A stretch of 43,006 bases of DNA from Oscillospiraceae bacterium (GTDB lineage: Bacteria > Bacillota > Clostridia > Oscillospirales > Ruminococcaceae): assembly GCA_900768705.1 (NCBI GenBank), contig CAAGEB010000024.1, positions 1 through 43,006 on the forward strand, written 5' to 3'. A program made the position numbers and the translations under genes. The notes below the pieces were generated by a model that saw nothing but the letters and a program-made list of their open reading frames with translations, had not been told where the DNA came from and searched no databases. Numbering within the stretch: the first letter of the stretch is position 1; each line of letters opens with the position of its first letter. This document shows positions 16,216 to 25,099 of this stretch, in pieces.

Positions 16216-16536
16216 TTACTTGAGAATCTTGATAGAACCGATAACAGGCAGAGCCTTCATCTCGCCCTGAGCAGCGTTGACAATTCCCAGAATTGCAAGA
16301 ACAAAACAAGCCAGTCCAACAACACCGCCGATGATTCCGCTCAGAATCCAACCGACAAAGGGAATAAATCCTATAATTACAGACAGTATTCCGGCAGCAA
16401 CCTCAATGATAAACAGTACAATACCCTGATTAACATGAAATTTCGTGTATTCGGATTTGCTTGCAAGAAGACCTACGAGCCACAAAATTCCCAGATAAGA
16501 AAGAACACCGTAAACCTTGTCATTTGAATTTTCCAT
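16216..16536 (-). CDS. Small DUF4870/Tic20-like membrane protein
   Basis: A 106-residue protein with about three hydrophobic segments. The N-terminus NDKVYGVLSYLGILWLVGLL, the FHVNQGIVLFI motif and the Gly-rich FVGWILSGIIGG turn match the DUF4870-like small membrane protein family, whose function is unknown. The upstream in-frame extension is rejected because GGAGGA lies directly before the ATG at 16536. It has its own strong promoter and its own terminator, so it is a single-gene unit. Confidence 0.85.
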   Translation of the reverse strand: MENSNDKVYGVLSYLGILWLVGLLASKSEYTKFHVNQGIVLFIIEVAAGILSVIIGFIPFVGWILSGIIGGVVGLACFVLAILGIVNAAQGEMKALPVIGSIKILK

Positions 16537-16595
16537 AACAATTTCCTCCGTATAGTATTTGTTGTTTGCGGTGCCACATTCCGCATTACGGTAAT

Positions 16596-16624
16596 ATTTT
16601 ACCAGATAATTCAATATTTGTCAA
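16596..16624 (-). promoter_or_regulatory. Promoter of the DUF4870-like gene
   Basis: On the minus strand a consensus TTGACA (16624-16619) and TAAAAT (16601-16596) are 17 bp apart, about 60 nt upstream of the ATG at 16536. Confidence 0.8.
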
Positions 16625-16688
16625 TAGAAATATAAAAAGTAAACAGAAATTTAACATTAATTTGTAATATCCAACATAGTTGTGTTTG

Positions 16689-17333
16689 CTAAAAATTAAA
16701 TAATTGTTGGTTATTAAGATAGGGATTGAACCTCTTCTCGGTGTCCAGATCGGTGGTTTCGCCGTGACCGCAGAGGAGTTTGTAATTTCCCGTGATTTTT
16801 TTTATCTGCTCCAACGACTCCGTTTGTTGCCGTGGGCTTCCGGAATAGCCGTCTGTTCTTCCCACGCTGTTTTTGAAAAGAGCGTCTCCTGTAAAAATAA
16901 CTCCGTACTGCTCGCAGAACAGGAGACAGCTTCCGGCGGTATGCCCGGGGGCTGCCATTACCCTGAATTCCACACCTCCGACTTCAAATGTATCTCCGTT
17001 TTCATAAAGCTTGTCGGGCTTTACAGGAACAAAGGGCGTACCCCTCATAAACCAAGACCAGCTTTTTTCCGGATCCTCCAGCATTTCAGCGTCAAGTGAA
17101 GGCGCATAAACCAATGCCCCCGTCTGTGATTTCAGGGCGTCAGCTCCCGCAAAATGGTCAAAATGACCATGGGTTATCACAATGCCTGACGGAGTAAGTT
17201 CATTGGTTTCCAACACCGCCATAACCTCTGCGGAAGACGCCGGATCGACTACCACAGCACTGTTTTCCTTTCCGGGAACTATATAACAATTGGACGCCAA
17301 AGCTCCCAAGGGAAGCTGCATAATGTTATCCAT
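16689..17333 (-). CDS. MBL-fold metallohydrolase (glyoxalase II-like)
   Basis: A 214-residue metallo-beta-lactamase-fold hydrolase. Metal ligands are visible in order: THGHFDHFAG (HxHxDH), GHTAGSCLLF (His), FTGDALF (Asp) and LCGHGETTDL (C-terminal His). The family includes hydroxyacylglutathione hydrolases and many uncharacterised thioester hydrolases; the exact substrate is not readable. It starts 3 nt after the GIY-YIG gene stop and is the last gene of the purB-recJ-rsh cluster. An MBL gene downstream of rsh is a common arrangement in Clostridia. No clear terminator is seen after it. Confidence 0.9.
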   Translation of the reverse strand: MDNIMQLPLGALASNCYIVPGKENSAVVVDPASSAEVMAVLETNELTPSGIVITHGHFDHFAGADALKSQTGALVYAPSLDAEMLEDPEKSWSWFMRGTPFVPVKPDKLYENGDTFEVGGVEFRVMAAPGHTAGSCLLFCEQYGVIFTGDALFKNSVGRTDGYSGSPRQQTESLEQIKKITGNYKLLCGHGETTDLDTEKRFNPYLNNQQLFNF

Positions 17334-17336
17334 AAA

Positions 17337-17846
17337 TTACCTCTTTTTCCGCTGTCTGATTTTTGCTCCGCCCTTTGTCTGATTGTAGGAATCGGTGGCA
17401 TGATAGGCTTCGATAAGGGCAGTTTCCATATCGTTGAGTCTTTTTTCTTTCACAGGAACAAAATTGACATACACATACATTCCGTTTTTTATGTCGGAAT
17501 ATACATCTCCGTTTCCTTTGCCGTTGAAATGATTGTGAACCCGTTGACAGACATTCACCGACTGTCCCACATATATATTCTCATAGCCATAAAAGCGGCT
17601 GCGGCGGACAGGCTTTTTAAAAATCATTATCACATAGCAGCCGGGGAAGTCGTTGTATTTATACCCGGTTCGGTCTTTTTCGCTGATTATCCACTGCTTT
17701 TCAAATTCCTCCGCCGGCATAAACCCGTTTTTGCGGATTTTTTTTCGCAGACGGACATTCCTTGAATGGGGTGTATGCCGCAGTGAAAAATAAGCCGTAA
17801 TAAGCAGAATCAATAATCCTATCAGCAAAAGCTGCCGTAATTCCAT
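17337..17846 (-). CDS. Membrane-anchored GIY-YIG domain protein
   Basis: A 169-residue protein. Residues 4-22 form one hydrophobic segment, followed by a strongly basic stretch (about 24-40). The rest resembles a GIY-YIG nuclease domain: PGCYVIMIF in place of GIY, NIYVGQSVNVCQRVHNHF containing the YVG and Arg, METALIEAY with the metal-binding Glu, and a late SYNQTKGG with Asn. The key residues appear present, so nuclease activity is plausible, but a membrane anchor is unusual for the fold. The ATG overlaps the rsh stop by one base and the MBL gene follows after 3 nt, so it is in the operon. In many Clostridia this slot holds dtd. Confidence 0.8.
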   Translation of the reverse strand: MELRQLLLIGLLILLITAYFSLRHTPHSRNVRLRKKIRKNGFMPAEEFEKQWIISEKDRTGYKYNDFPGCYVIMIFKKPVRRSRFYGYENIYVGQSVNVCQRVHNHFNGKGNGDVYSDIKNGMYVYVNFVPVKEKRLNDMETALIEAYHATDSYNQTKGGAKIRQRKKR

Positions 17847-20020
17847 TATTGCTTTCCTGTTCTGTCTGCGGAAATTACGCCGCTTATCTTTTGCAGCCTT
17901 GCCATAACATTGGCAAGCTGTTCAACTCCTGCGATTTCAATGGTGATAAGAAGATTGGTATTTCCGTTTTTCAGGCGGTGCATATTCATTTCATACATAG
18001 GAATATGATTTGCCGCAATTGCCGCCGTGATATCGGCAATAACGGATGACTTCTGCTCTGCGATAATATCGATGGTGGCTCTGTAGGTTGTATCGTCCAC
18101 CCCTGCCCATGAGGCTTTTATCCAGCGGTCCTTGTTTTCCGGGCTGTCCATATTGTTGATAACATTAACACAGTCCTGCTTGTGAATGGACACGCCGAAG
18201 CCTCTGGTAACAAATCCTATAATCGGGTCTCCCGGCAACGGATTGCAGCACTGGGCAAATTTGACAAGGCAGTTGTCCACGCCCTCGATAATTACGCCCT
18301 TCTGACGGCTGCGGCGACTGGTTTGTTCGGACAGCTCATCGCTTGATTTGGCGATAGCATTCTGCTCTTTCAGCTGACGAGCCTGAGTTTCTTTTATGCG
18401 CTGAACGATTTTGGACATTGAAACGCCGCCGTAGCCGATTGCCGCATACAAATCATCTACGCTGTCCACATGCGCCCGCTGTGCCGCTTCTTCGATTATT
18501 TCATCGTCAAGGGGGATGCCGTTGCGCTTGAATTCCCGCTCCAGCTCCTCTTTTCCGCACTGGATATTTTCTTCTCTCCGCTCCTTCTTGAACCAGGAAC
18601 GGATTTTGCTTTTTGCTTCGGTGGTTTTCGCAATTTCAAGCCAGTTTCGGTTAGGACCGTAATTCGGCGATCCGGAGGTGAATATTTCCACGATATCGCC
18701 GGTTTTAACCTGATAATCAAAGGGAACCATTCTTCCGCCTACTTTTGCACCGGTCATTTTGTTTCCCACTTCGGTGTGAATGGCATAGGCAAAGTCGATT
18801 ACATTAGCTCCCAGCGGCAGGGTAAACACATCTCCCTTAGGGGAGAATACAAAAACCTCATCTTGTGCCAGATCGTTTTTAATGGCGTCGGTAATCTGCT
18901 CCACATCGTCGGCTTCCTGCTGACGCTCCAGAAGCTGCCTTATCCAGTCAAAGCGCTTTTCTCCCGCAACGGAGCCTTTCAGCCCTGCCTTGTACTTCCA
19001 GTGGGCGGCGATACCGTATTGGGCGGTGTTGTGCATTTCCACGGTGCGGATCTGCACTTCAAAGGGAATTCCCTCCTTGCCGATAACGGTGGTGTGCAGG
19101 GATTGGTAGCGGTTGGGTTTCGGAGTGGCAATATAGTCCTTGAAGCGGTAGGGCAGGGGACTGAAAAGGTCGTGGATTACGCCCAGTACATTATAGCATT
19201 CAATCACCGACTGAACGATAATTCTCACGGCATATATATCATATATTTCGTCAAAGGGCTTGTTTTTCACATACATTTTCTTGTATATGCTGAAAATGGA
19301 CTTGACTCTGCCTTCTATAATCGGCGGCGGTGTTATGTCGGTAATTCGTGAGCGTATCCGTTCAATGATGGTATCAATAAAGCTGTCCCGCTCGTCTTTA
19401 TGCACATCCAGCAGACGCTCTATTTCTGCGCAGCCGTAGGGATCCAAATAATGAATAGCTATGGATTCCATTTCATCCTTCACATCACTCATACCAAGAC
19501 GATGAGCGATAGGCGCATAGAAATTCATAGTTTCAAGAGATGTTTTGAGCTGTTTCTCCGGCGGTCTGGCATACAGAGTACGCATATTGTGAAGCCGATC
19601 CGCAAGCTTTATGATAATGACGCGGATATCCTTTGACATTGCCATAAGTATCTTACGGATATATTCAGCTTGCTGTTCTTCCTTGGTATTAAGCGGAACC
19701 TGACCTATTTTCGTAACTCCGTCCACCAGAAGCGCCACATCATCGCCGAATTTCTTTTTAATATCCTCCAGAGTGGTATCGGTATCCTCCACCACATCAT
19801 GAAGCAGTGCGGCACATATCGTATCCGTATCCATACAGTAGTCCAGAAGAATGGACGCCACTGCCAGAGGATGCGTAATATACTTGTCGCCCGAAGAACG
19901 CATTTGACCGTCGTGGGCATCGTCCGCCAGCTCATAGGCACGGCGTATTTTCTCGGTATCATACTGTTTGTCGGATTCCGAGATTTTCTGCATAAGATCA
20001 TCTATTGTTATCGGATTCAC
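17846..20020 (-). CDS. Bifunctional (p)ppGpp synthetase/hydrolase (Rel/SpoT homologue)
   Basis: A 724-residue RSH protein that makes and degrades (p)ppGpp in the stringent response. The hydrolase domain is intact (His50, HD at 74-75 in ALLHDVVEDT, and RLHNMRTL). The synthetase domain has YRFKDYIA (RFKD at 292-295, typical of bifunctional enzymes rather than synthetase-only RelA) and YQSLHT (305-310). A TGS domain (about 386-450), a zinc-finger-like region with CCNPLPGD and a C-terminal ACT domain follow. The start is GTG at 20020 after GGAGGTG. It lies 27 nt after recJ and overlaps the GIY-YIG gene by one base. Commonly named relA or rel in Firmicutes. Confidence 0.96.
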   Translation of the reverse strand: MNPITIDDLMQKISESDKQYDTEKIRRAYELADDAHDGQMRSSGDKYITHPLAVASILLDYCMDTDTICAALLHDVVEDTDTTLEDIKKKFGDDVALLVDGVTKIGQVPLNTKEEQQAEYIRKILMAMSKDIRVIIIKLADRLHNMRTLYARPPEKQLKTSLETMNFYAPIAHRLGMSDVKDEMESIAIHYLDPYGCAEIERLLDVHKDERDSFIDTIIERIRSRITDITPPPIIEGRVKSIFSIYKKMYVKNKPFDEIYDIYAVRIIVQSVIECYNVLGVIHDLFSPLPYRFKDYIATPKPNRYQSLHTTVIGKEGIPFEVQIRTVEMHNTAQYGIAAHWKYKAGLKGSVAGEKRFDWIRQLLERQQEADDVEQITDAIKNDLAQDEVFVFSPKGDVFTLPLGANVIDFAYAIHTEVGNKMTGAKVGGRMVPFDYQVKTGDIVEIFTSGSPNYGPNRNWLEIAKTTEAKSKIRSWFKKERREENIQCGKEELEREFKRNGIPLDDEIIEEAAQRAHVDSVDDLYAAIGYGGVSMSKIVQRIKETQARQLKEQNAIAKSSDELSEQTSRRSRQKGVIIEGVDNCLVKFAQCCNPLPGDPIIGFVTRGFGVSIHKQDCVNVINNMDSPENKDRWIKASWAGVDDTTYRATIDIIAEQKSSVIADITAAIAANHIPMYEMNMHRLKNGNTNLLITIEIAGVEQLANVMARLQKISGVISADRTGKQ

Positions 20021-20047
20021 AAAATCACCTCCGTTGGCATACGCCGA

Positions 20048-22081
20048 TTATTCCGCCAGTTCGGAACTAAGCCTTGCAAGCAGACCTTCTTTGAACAGGT
20101 CGTGCTTTTCCTTGGCGGGAATTATTTTAATAAAACCGCTGCTGTCTTTTTCAATCATACCTGCCTGGGCAAAGGCGTCCAGTGTGATTTGCAGCATACA
20201 GTAATTGACCGTTCCGTCAAAAACAGCCAGATCCTCCGCAGTCATACAGCTTCCGTTCCTGCGGATCAGGTCGTAGATTTTCATAAGCTCTTCACGGGTC
20301 TGCGGAACGACTCTGGGAAGCAGCCGTTTATCGCAGCCTTCGCCCCGACAGATTTCTTCGTACACCCTTGAAGCCGCTATAAATCTGTCCTCCCGAAAAT
20401 CGGACGGACGGTAATCAACCATACGAAGATTTACGCTTGTGATTCCTTTGTATTCATTGATCTCCGCAGCGGCGATAATATCTATTCTGCTGCCTGTTTC
20501 GGGAAAGAAACGATTGAAAGGAAGCTTGAAGGAAACGCCCCTCAAAACTTTTCCGCCGGATTCAACCTCGAAGGAAGTATATGCTCCGTCCTTCAGCGGA
20601 CGCTTTGATTTCAGAGTGCAGTTCCTCAGCATAAAAAGCGGCATAGGATTGCCTTCTCCGAAGGGTTCCAGCTTTTCTAGACTGTTTACATTTTCCGGAG
20701 ACAGATCCCTGCAGGTAACTTCTTTTTGAGCGACTATTTCCATTACAGGCATTTTGGGATAGTATTCCCGTGCATACCTGTAAATCTGCTGTGTAAATTC
20801 TTCCACCTTATCAGCCGGAAGCGAAAAGCCTCCCGCTTTTGGATGTCCGCCGAATTTATCCAGCAGACCGGAACATTCCATAAGCATTTTATGTACGGAA
20901 AAGCCCTCTATACTGCGGATTGACCCTCTTGCAACGCCGTTTTCAACGGTCATTACGATTGTTGGCTTGCCGTATCGCTCCATTATTTTTGCACAGACAA
21001 TGCCAATAACTCCGTGATGCCAGTCTTTCCCGGCAACCACTATAACCCGTTCCTTGAGAATTGACGGGTTTTCCGCAAACTGTCTGTCAGCTTCGGAGAG
21101 AATGATGTTTTCCGCTTCCTTGCGTTTTGCATTGAGAGAATTCAATTCTTCGCAGAGCCTTGCGGCATTTTCTTCCGTATCCGCCAGAAGAAGCTGGGCG
21201 GCTTTTTCTGCGTGGGAAATCCGTCCTGCGGAATTTATCCTCGGACAAATGGAGAAAGCAAGCTGTGTGGAGGTTACATTCCGAAGATCCAGTCCTGCGG
21301 ACTTTGCCAGTCTGCACAGACCGATATTCTGCTCGTTTGCAATATTTCGCAGACCGCGGTTTACTATATACCTGTTTTCGCCGTGCAGCGGCATAACATC
21401 GCCAATAGTTCCGATGCACGCCAGATCCGCATAGTTATCCAGCACAAAATCCTCGTCGCCCTCCAATGCGGCAAGCAGCTTCAGTACCACTCCCGCACCG
21501 CATAAATCCTTAAAAGGAGAACAATCGTCCGCCCTGTTCGGGTCAACGCAGGCGTCGCACAGCGGCAGCTGCGCATTCGGACGATGGTGGTCGGTGATAA
21601 TCAGTGAAATGCCGTTTTCACGGAGAAAATCCGCCTCTTCAATGGCAGTAATGCCGTTATCCACGGTAATAATGACTTCCGTGCCGCTGTTAATTATTTT
21701 TTTCAGGGCGGGAATATTCAATCCGAATCCCTCGGAACGGTCGGGAATGTAGAAATCTACATCTGCCCCCAGTGCTTCCAGGTGGCTGTACAGCATAACC
21801 GTGGCGGTCACTCCGTCGCAGTCATAATCTCCGAAAACGGTGATTTTCTTTTCTTCATCCACCGCCTTGTTCACTGCCTCCACCGCTTTGTCCATATCCT
21901 TCATAAGCATCGGGTCGGACAAATGCTCGCAGCCGTAGTATTCCCTTACCATATCAAGGTTCATTATGCCGTAGCCGATAATCAGACTGCCGAGAAAATC
22001 TCCGAACTGAGCTTTGATGTCATTATATGCGGTCTGATCTATCTGCGGAACAGCCGATAAACTCCACTTTTTCAACAGCAC
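20048..22081 (-). CDS. recJ: Single-stranded-DNA-specific exonuclease RecJ
   Basis: A 677-residue 5'-3' exonuclease of the DHH superfamily for recombination and mismatch or base-excision repair. Motifs are GDYDCDG (84-90), VDNG (140-143), TDHHRP (163-168), the later DHHA1 motif FGGHPKAGGFSL and an OB-like domain. Residues beyond about 560 form an extra C-terminal domain, as in other Clostridial RecJ. The start is uncertain: GTG at 22081 sits almost on the GAGGTG site, so the in-frame TTG at 22075 may be the true start. It follows purB by 8 nt and precedes rsh by 27 nt, so the genes are probably cotranscribed. The recJ-rsh order is common in Firmicutes; apt, often between them, is missing. Confidence 0.94.
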   Translation of the reverse strand: MLLKKWSLSAVPQIDQTAYNDIKAQFGDFLGSLIIGYGIMNLDMVREYYGCEHLSDPMLMKDMDKAVEAVNKAVDEEKKITVFGDYDCDGVTATVMLYSHLEALGADVDFYIPDRSEGFGLNIPALKKIINSGTEVIITVDNGITAIEEADFLRENGISLIITDHHRPNAQLPLCDACVDPNRADDCSPFKDLCGAGVVLKLLAALEGDEDFVLDNYADLACIGTIGDVMPLHGENRYIVNRGLRNIANEQNIGLCRLAKSAGLDLRNVTSTQLAFSICPRINSAGRISHAEKAAQLLLADTEENAARLCEELNSLNAKRKEAENIILSEADRQFAENPSILKERVIVVAGKDWHHGVIGIVCAKIMERYGKPTIVMTVENGVARGSIRSIEGFSVHKMLMECSGLLDKFGGHPKAGGFSLPADKVEEFTQQIYRYAREYYPKMPVMEIVAQKEVTCRDLSPENVNSLEKLEPFGEGNPMPLFMLRNCTLKSKRPLKDGAYTSFEVESGGKVLRGVSFKLPFNRFFPETGSRIDIIAAAEINEYKGITSVNLRMVDYRPSDFREDRFIAASRVYEEICRGEGCDKRLLPRVVPQTREELMKIYDLIRRNGSCMTAEDLAVFDGTVNYCMLQITLDAFAQAGMIEKDSSGFIKIIPAKEKHDLFKEGLLARLSSELAE

Positions 22082-22089
22082 ACCTCACA

Positions 22090-23523
22090 TTAAACGGAAA
22101 GTTCAGCTTTTTCTCCGAGAAGCTCCTTGTTTTCATCAAGTATGGGTCTGATAAATTCTTCCAGAAATTCTGTGGTCTGTTCGGGGGCGCGTCCCACATA
22201 TTTTTCGGGAACAAGCAGAGTTTCAATTTCTTCTTTTGTGATGTTGAAAGCGGGATCTGCGGCAATTCTGTCCACCAGATCATTTTCTCCGCCTTCTTTG
22301 ATTACGGTTGCCGCAGCCTGAGAATGCTCACGGAGAAGCTCATGAAGCTCCTGACGGTTGCCGCCGTTTTCAACTGCTCTCATCATTATGTTTTCGGTTG
22401 CCATGAAAGGCAGCTTTGCCATAAGACGACGCTTAATCATTTCCGGATATACCACAATTCCGTCCGTTACATTCATCATAATATTGAGGATTGCGTCAAC
22501 GGCAAGGAAGCCCTCGGCAACGGAAACTCTCTTATTCGCACTGTCGTCAAGAGTGCGCTCGAACCACTGTGTTCCTGCGGTGAAAGCGGGGTTCAGCGAG
22601 TCTATCATTACATATCTTGCAAGAGATGTAATTCTTTCGGAACGCATAGGATTGCGCTTGTAAGGCATTGCAGAGGAGCCTATCTGCTTTTTCTCAAAGG
22701 GTTCTGCCATTTCCTCAAAATTCTGGAGCAGACGCATATCGTTGCTGAATTTGGAACAGGTCTGAGCAATTCCGCTGAGAGTTGCAAGTACCTGACTGTC
22801 AATTTTTCTGGAGTAGGTCTGACCGCTTACCGGAACGCAGGAGGAAAATCCCATTTCTTCGGCGATAGACTGTTCCAGTGCTTTGATCTTCTCTGAATCG
22901 CCGTTAAACAACTCCACAAAGGAAGCCTGAGTGCCGGTGGTTCCCTTCTGACCGAGAAGCTTGAGATTTTTGATACGATAATCCACTTCTTCATAGTCCA
23001 TCAGCAGCTCATTGAGCCAGAGTGTGGCACGCTTTCCCACTGTGGTGGGCTGGGCAGGCTGAAGATGTGTATAGGCAAGGCAGGGCATATCTTTATACTT
23101 GTCCGCAAACTTTGCCAGATTGTTCATTACATTAACCAGTTTTTTCTTCACGAGAAGAAGTGCGTCCTTCATAATGATTATGTCGGTGTTGTCGCCCACA
23201 TAGCAGGAGGTTGCTCCAAGGTGGATAATTCCCGCTGCTTTGGGGCATTGCTGTCCGTAAGCATAAACATGGGACATAACATCGTGGCGGACTTCCTTTT
23301 CCCTTGCTTCGGCGACCTCGTAGTTTATGTCGTTTACATTAGCTTCCAGCTCGTCCACCTGTTCCTGAGTGATAGGCAGACCAAGCTTCATTTCTCCTCT
23401 TGCAAGGGCAACCCATAGCCTGCGCCAAGTGGTGAATTTCTTGTCAGCAGAAAAAATATACTGCATTTCCTTGCTGGCATAGCGGGTGCAGAAAGGGCTT
23501 TCGTAGGTATCGTATCCTGTCAT
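22090..23523 (-). CDS. purB: Adenylosuccinate lyase
   Basis: A 477-residue enzyme of the fumarase/aspartase superfamily. It cleaves SAICAR to AICAR and adenylosuccinate to AMP in purine synthesis. Visible are HDVMSHVYAYG, the LGATSCYVGDNTD motif, AYTHLQPAQPTTVGKRATLW with the catalytic His, and the signature SSAMPYKRNPMRSERI with the catalytic Ser loop. The longer upstream frame is rejected because AAGGAGAT precedes the ATG at 23523 and the protein start then matches the eukaryote-like long PurB group. A promoter and a 20-bp palindrome lie upstream. recJ follows after 8 nt. Confidence 0.95.
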   Translation of the reverse strand: MTGYDTYESPFCTRYASKEMQYIFSADKKFTTWRRLWVALARGEMKLGLPITQEQVDELEANVNDINYEVAEAREKEVRHDVMSHVYAYGQQCPKAAGIIHLGATSCYVGDNTDIIIMKDALLLVKKKLVNVMNNLAKFADKYKDMPCLAYTHLQPAQPTTVGKRATLWLNELLMDYEEVDYRIKNLKLLGQKGTTGTQASFVELFNGDSEKIKALEQSIAEEMGFSSCVPVSGQTYSRKIDSQVLATLSGIAQTCSKFSNDMRLLQNFEEMAEPFEKKQIGSSAMPYKRNPMRSERITSLARYVMIDSLNPAFTAGTQWFERTLDDSANKRVSVAEGFLAVDAILNIMMNVTDGIVVYPEMIKRRLMAKLPFMATENIMMRAVENGGNRQELHELLREHSQAAATVIKEGGENDLVDRIAADPAFNITKEEIETLLVPEKYVGRAPEQTTEFLEEFIRPILDENKELLGEKAELSV

Positions 23524-23597
23524 AGCAAATCTCCTTTTCTTATATCGGAACCGGGAGCATAATTTTCTTCGTTCCCGAACCGAAAACTCCATCTTTT

Positions 23598-23644
23598 ATT
23601 TTAACATATTCGACTTATTTATACAAGTATTTTATAAAATACTT
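23598..23644 (-). promoter_or_regulatory. purB promoter with 20-bp perfect palindrome
   Basis: On the minus strand TTGTAT (23626-23621) and TAAAAT (23603-23598) are 17 bp apart. The perfect palindrome AAGTATTTTATAAAATACTT (23625-23644) abuts and overlaps the first bases of the -35 box, a good position for a repressor or activator site. It has no loop and could also form a weak AT hairpin. Confidence 0.6.
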
Positions 23645-23669
23645 TTTGTCGATTAGTGGAAATGAACAA

Positions 23670-23697
23670 AAATCCGTGCGCTTTTCGGCACGGATTT
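23670..23697 (-). terminator. Terminator of the purine nucleoside phosphorylase gene
   Basis: AAATCCGTGC (23670-23679) pairs with GCACGGATTT (23688-23697) around an 8-nt loop. On the minus strand it is followed by TTTTTGTTC, 30 nt after the stop of the gene ending at 23727. Confidence 0.88.
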
Positions 23698-23726
23698 GTT
23701 TATTATTAGTTAACCTGTGATTGCCA

Positions 23727-24557
23727 TCAGCCTTCGGCGATTTTCTGTATGGACGCTGTTACCAGCCTTCTGAAAAGGGGAGCGGCTTTATCGGCGGTTT
23801 CCTGAACCTCCTTATGAGAAAGGGGATTTGCCGAAATGCCTGCTGCAAGGTTGCTTATGCAGGAAATTCCGCATACCTCCATTCCGCAGTGCCGTGCCGC
23901 CATTGCCTCAATTGCCGTGGACATTCCCACTGCGTCTGCCCCCAGTCTGCCGTATGCACGGATTTCCGCCGGAGTTTCGTAATTGGGACCGGTGGTCTGG
24001 ATATAAACTCCCGACTGAAGCGGAACGCCGTTTTCAGCAGCAGCCTCCCTGATTATCCTGCGAAGGCGGCGGCTATATACCTCGCTCATATCGGGAAAGC
24101 GTGTTCCCAGTTCATCAAGGTTTGCTCCGATAAGCGGCGAGGGAACCAGAGAACAGATGTGATCGGTTATCAGCATAAAATCTCCTGCATTGAAGGAGGG
24201 GTTTATTCCGCCTGCCGCATTGGTAAGAAACAGAGTTTTTGCTCCCATAAGCTTCATAAGCCGTGTGGGGAGAACCACATCCTGCACGGAATACCCTTCG
24301 TAATAATGTACTCTTCCCTGCATTGCCACAATCGGTACTTCGCCGCAGAAGCCGAATACAAAACGCCCTTTGTGTCCCACAACGGTGCTTATCGGGAAAC
24401 CGGGTATTTCGTTGTAATCCAGTGTTTCCTTTATATCCAGCGTATCGCAGAAATCACCCAGACCGCTTCCCAGAATCAGAGCAAGTTCAGGTTTGAAGCT
24501 GATTTTCTTTTCCACCGTTTCAAAGCATCTCATCAGTTTTTCATAAACTTCGTTCAT
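23727..24557 (-). CDS. punA: Purine-nucleoside phosphorylase (trimeric PNP I)
   Basis: A 276-residue enzyme that splits inosine, guanosine and deoxy analogues into base and (deoxy)ribose-1-phosphate for purine salvage. The trimeric PNP family signature is clear: LILGSGLG (phosphate loop), GRVHYYEGY, FLTNAAGGINP, TTGPNYETPAEIRAY and VGMSTAIEAMAARH, with ISNLAAG and the later NPLSHKEV region. Length and order are standard. AGGAGG precedes the ATG. It has its own terminator and stands between the toxin-antitoxin pair and purB; purine salvage beside purine synthesis is sensible. No clear promoter could be picked. Confidence 0.94.
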   Translation of the reverse strand: MNEVYEKLMRCFETVEKKISFKPELALILGSGLGDFCDTLDIKETLDYNEIPGFPISTVVGHKGRFVFGFCGEVPIVAMQGRVHYYEGYSVQDVVLPTRLMKLMGAKTLFLTNAAGGINPSFNAGDFMLITDHICSLVPSPLIGANLDELGTRFPDMSEVYSRRLRRIIREAAAENGVPLQSGVYIQTTGPNYETPAEIRAYGRLGADAVGMSTAIEAMAARHCGMEVCGISCISNLAAGISANPLSHKEVQETADKAAPLFRRLVTASIQKIAEG

Positions 24558-24665
24558 TTCCGTACCTCCTGTTATTCATTCAATACCGCAGAATCTACGG
24601 CTGCTTTACTGCCTTGTAATTATTCAACGGCTTGTTCGAATAGAATTTGTACAATCCATAAGCGG

Positions 24666-24685
24666 AATAATTATCGGGCATTGCC
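24666..24685. repeat. 20-bp direct repeat flanking the toxin-antitoxin cassette, copy 1
   Basis: AATAATTATCGGGCATTGCC occurs here and again exactly at 25441-25460, in the same orientation 775 bp apart. This copy encodes the last codons and stop of the PIN gene (Gly-Asn-Ala-Arg-stop on the minus strand). GCGG precedes both copies, with one extra T at the second. Confidence 0.9.
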
Positions 24686-25099
24686 TTGTGTTAATCTCTC
24701 CAGAAATTCCAAGGGCGAGAACACGGGAATATCTGCCGATGAATAGTTTTTCAGATTTCTTGTTATGATACAGTCTGCCCCTATCCGCTTTGCGGTTTCT
24801 ATCATTATAGCATCTTCGTAATCTTTTGTTATCGCTCCAAGTGCAATCTGGCAGTCAACCGCATAAGTATCCGCAATGTCAAACAAGAGAAAAATTTTGT
24901 GGATACATTCCTTAGTCAACGCTTCGCTATGGAGACTTCGCCGAAGAATATAAAAGATATCCGTGACGGATTTTGCCGTAAGAATACCGTTGAACTGTCT
25001 GTTTGAAACGGCTGAAATCAATTTCTGAGCGTCTTCGGAAAACGGCTCCCGATTCTGAAGACCGTCGATAATGACGCAGGTGTCGATGACTGCGGTCAT
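24671..25099 (-). CDS. PIN-domain toxin (VapC-like)
   Basis: A 142-residue PIN-domain ribonuclease, the probable toxin of a two-gene module. The N-terminus VIDTCVIIDGLQNREPF supplies Asp6 and Asp12; the middle SVTDIFYILRR and the later DYEDAIMIETAKRIGADCIITRN supply more acidic residues. The position that often carries the fourth Asp (TRNxKDF) reads TRNLKNY, so the site may be weakened. The start overlaps the antitoxin stop by 4 nt (ATGA). The last six residues (TQGNAR) go beyond the usual end of the fold, and the final four are encoded by a 20-bp repeat that also ends the adjacent histidine kinase gene. Confidence 0.88.
   Translation of the reverse strand: MTAVIDTCVIIDGLQNREPFSEDAQKLISAVSNRQFNGILTAKSVTDIFYILRRSLHSEALTKECIHKIFLLFDIADTYAVDCQIALGAITKDYEDAIMIETAKRIGADCIITRNLKNYSSADIPVFSPLEFLERLTQGNAR

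Noticed and set aside
18470..19351. Open frame of about 293 codons on the plus strand
   Set aside because: Antisense to the rsh gene; no family features.
23721..24746. Open frame of about 341 codons on the plus strand
   Set aside because: Antisense to the purine nucleoside phosphorylase and the end of the PIN gene; no ribosome binding site or family match.
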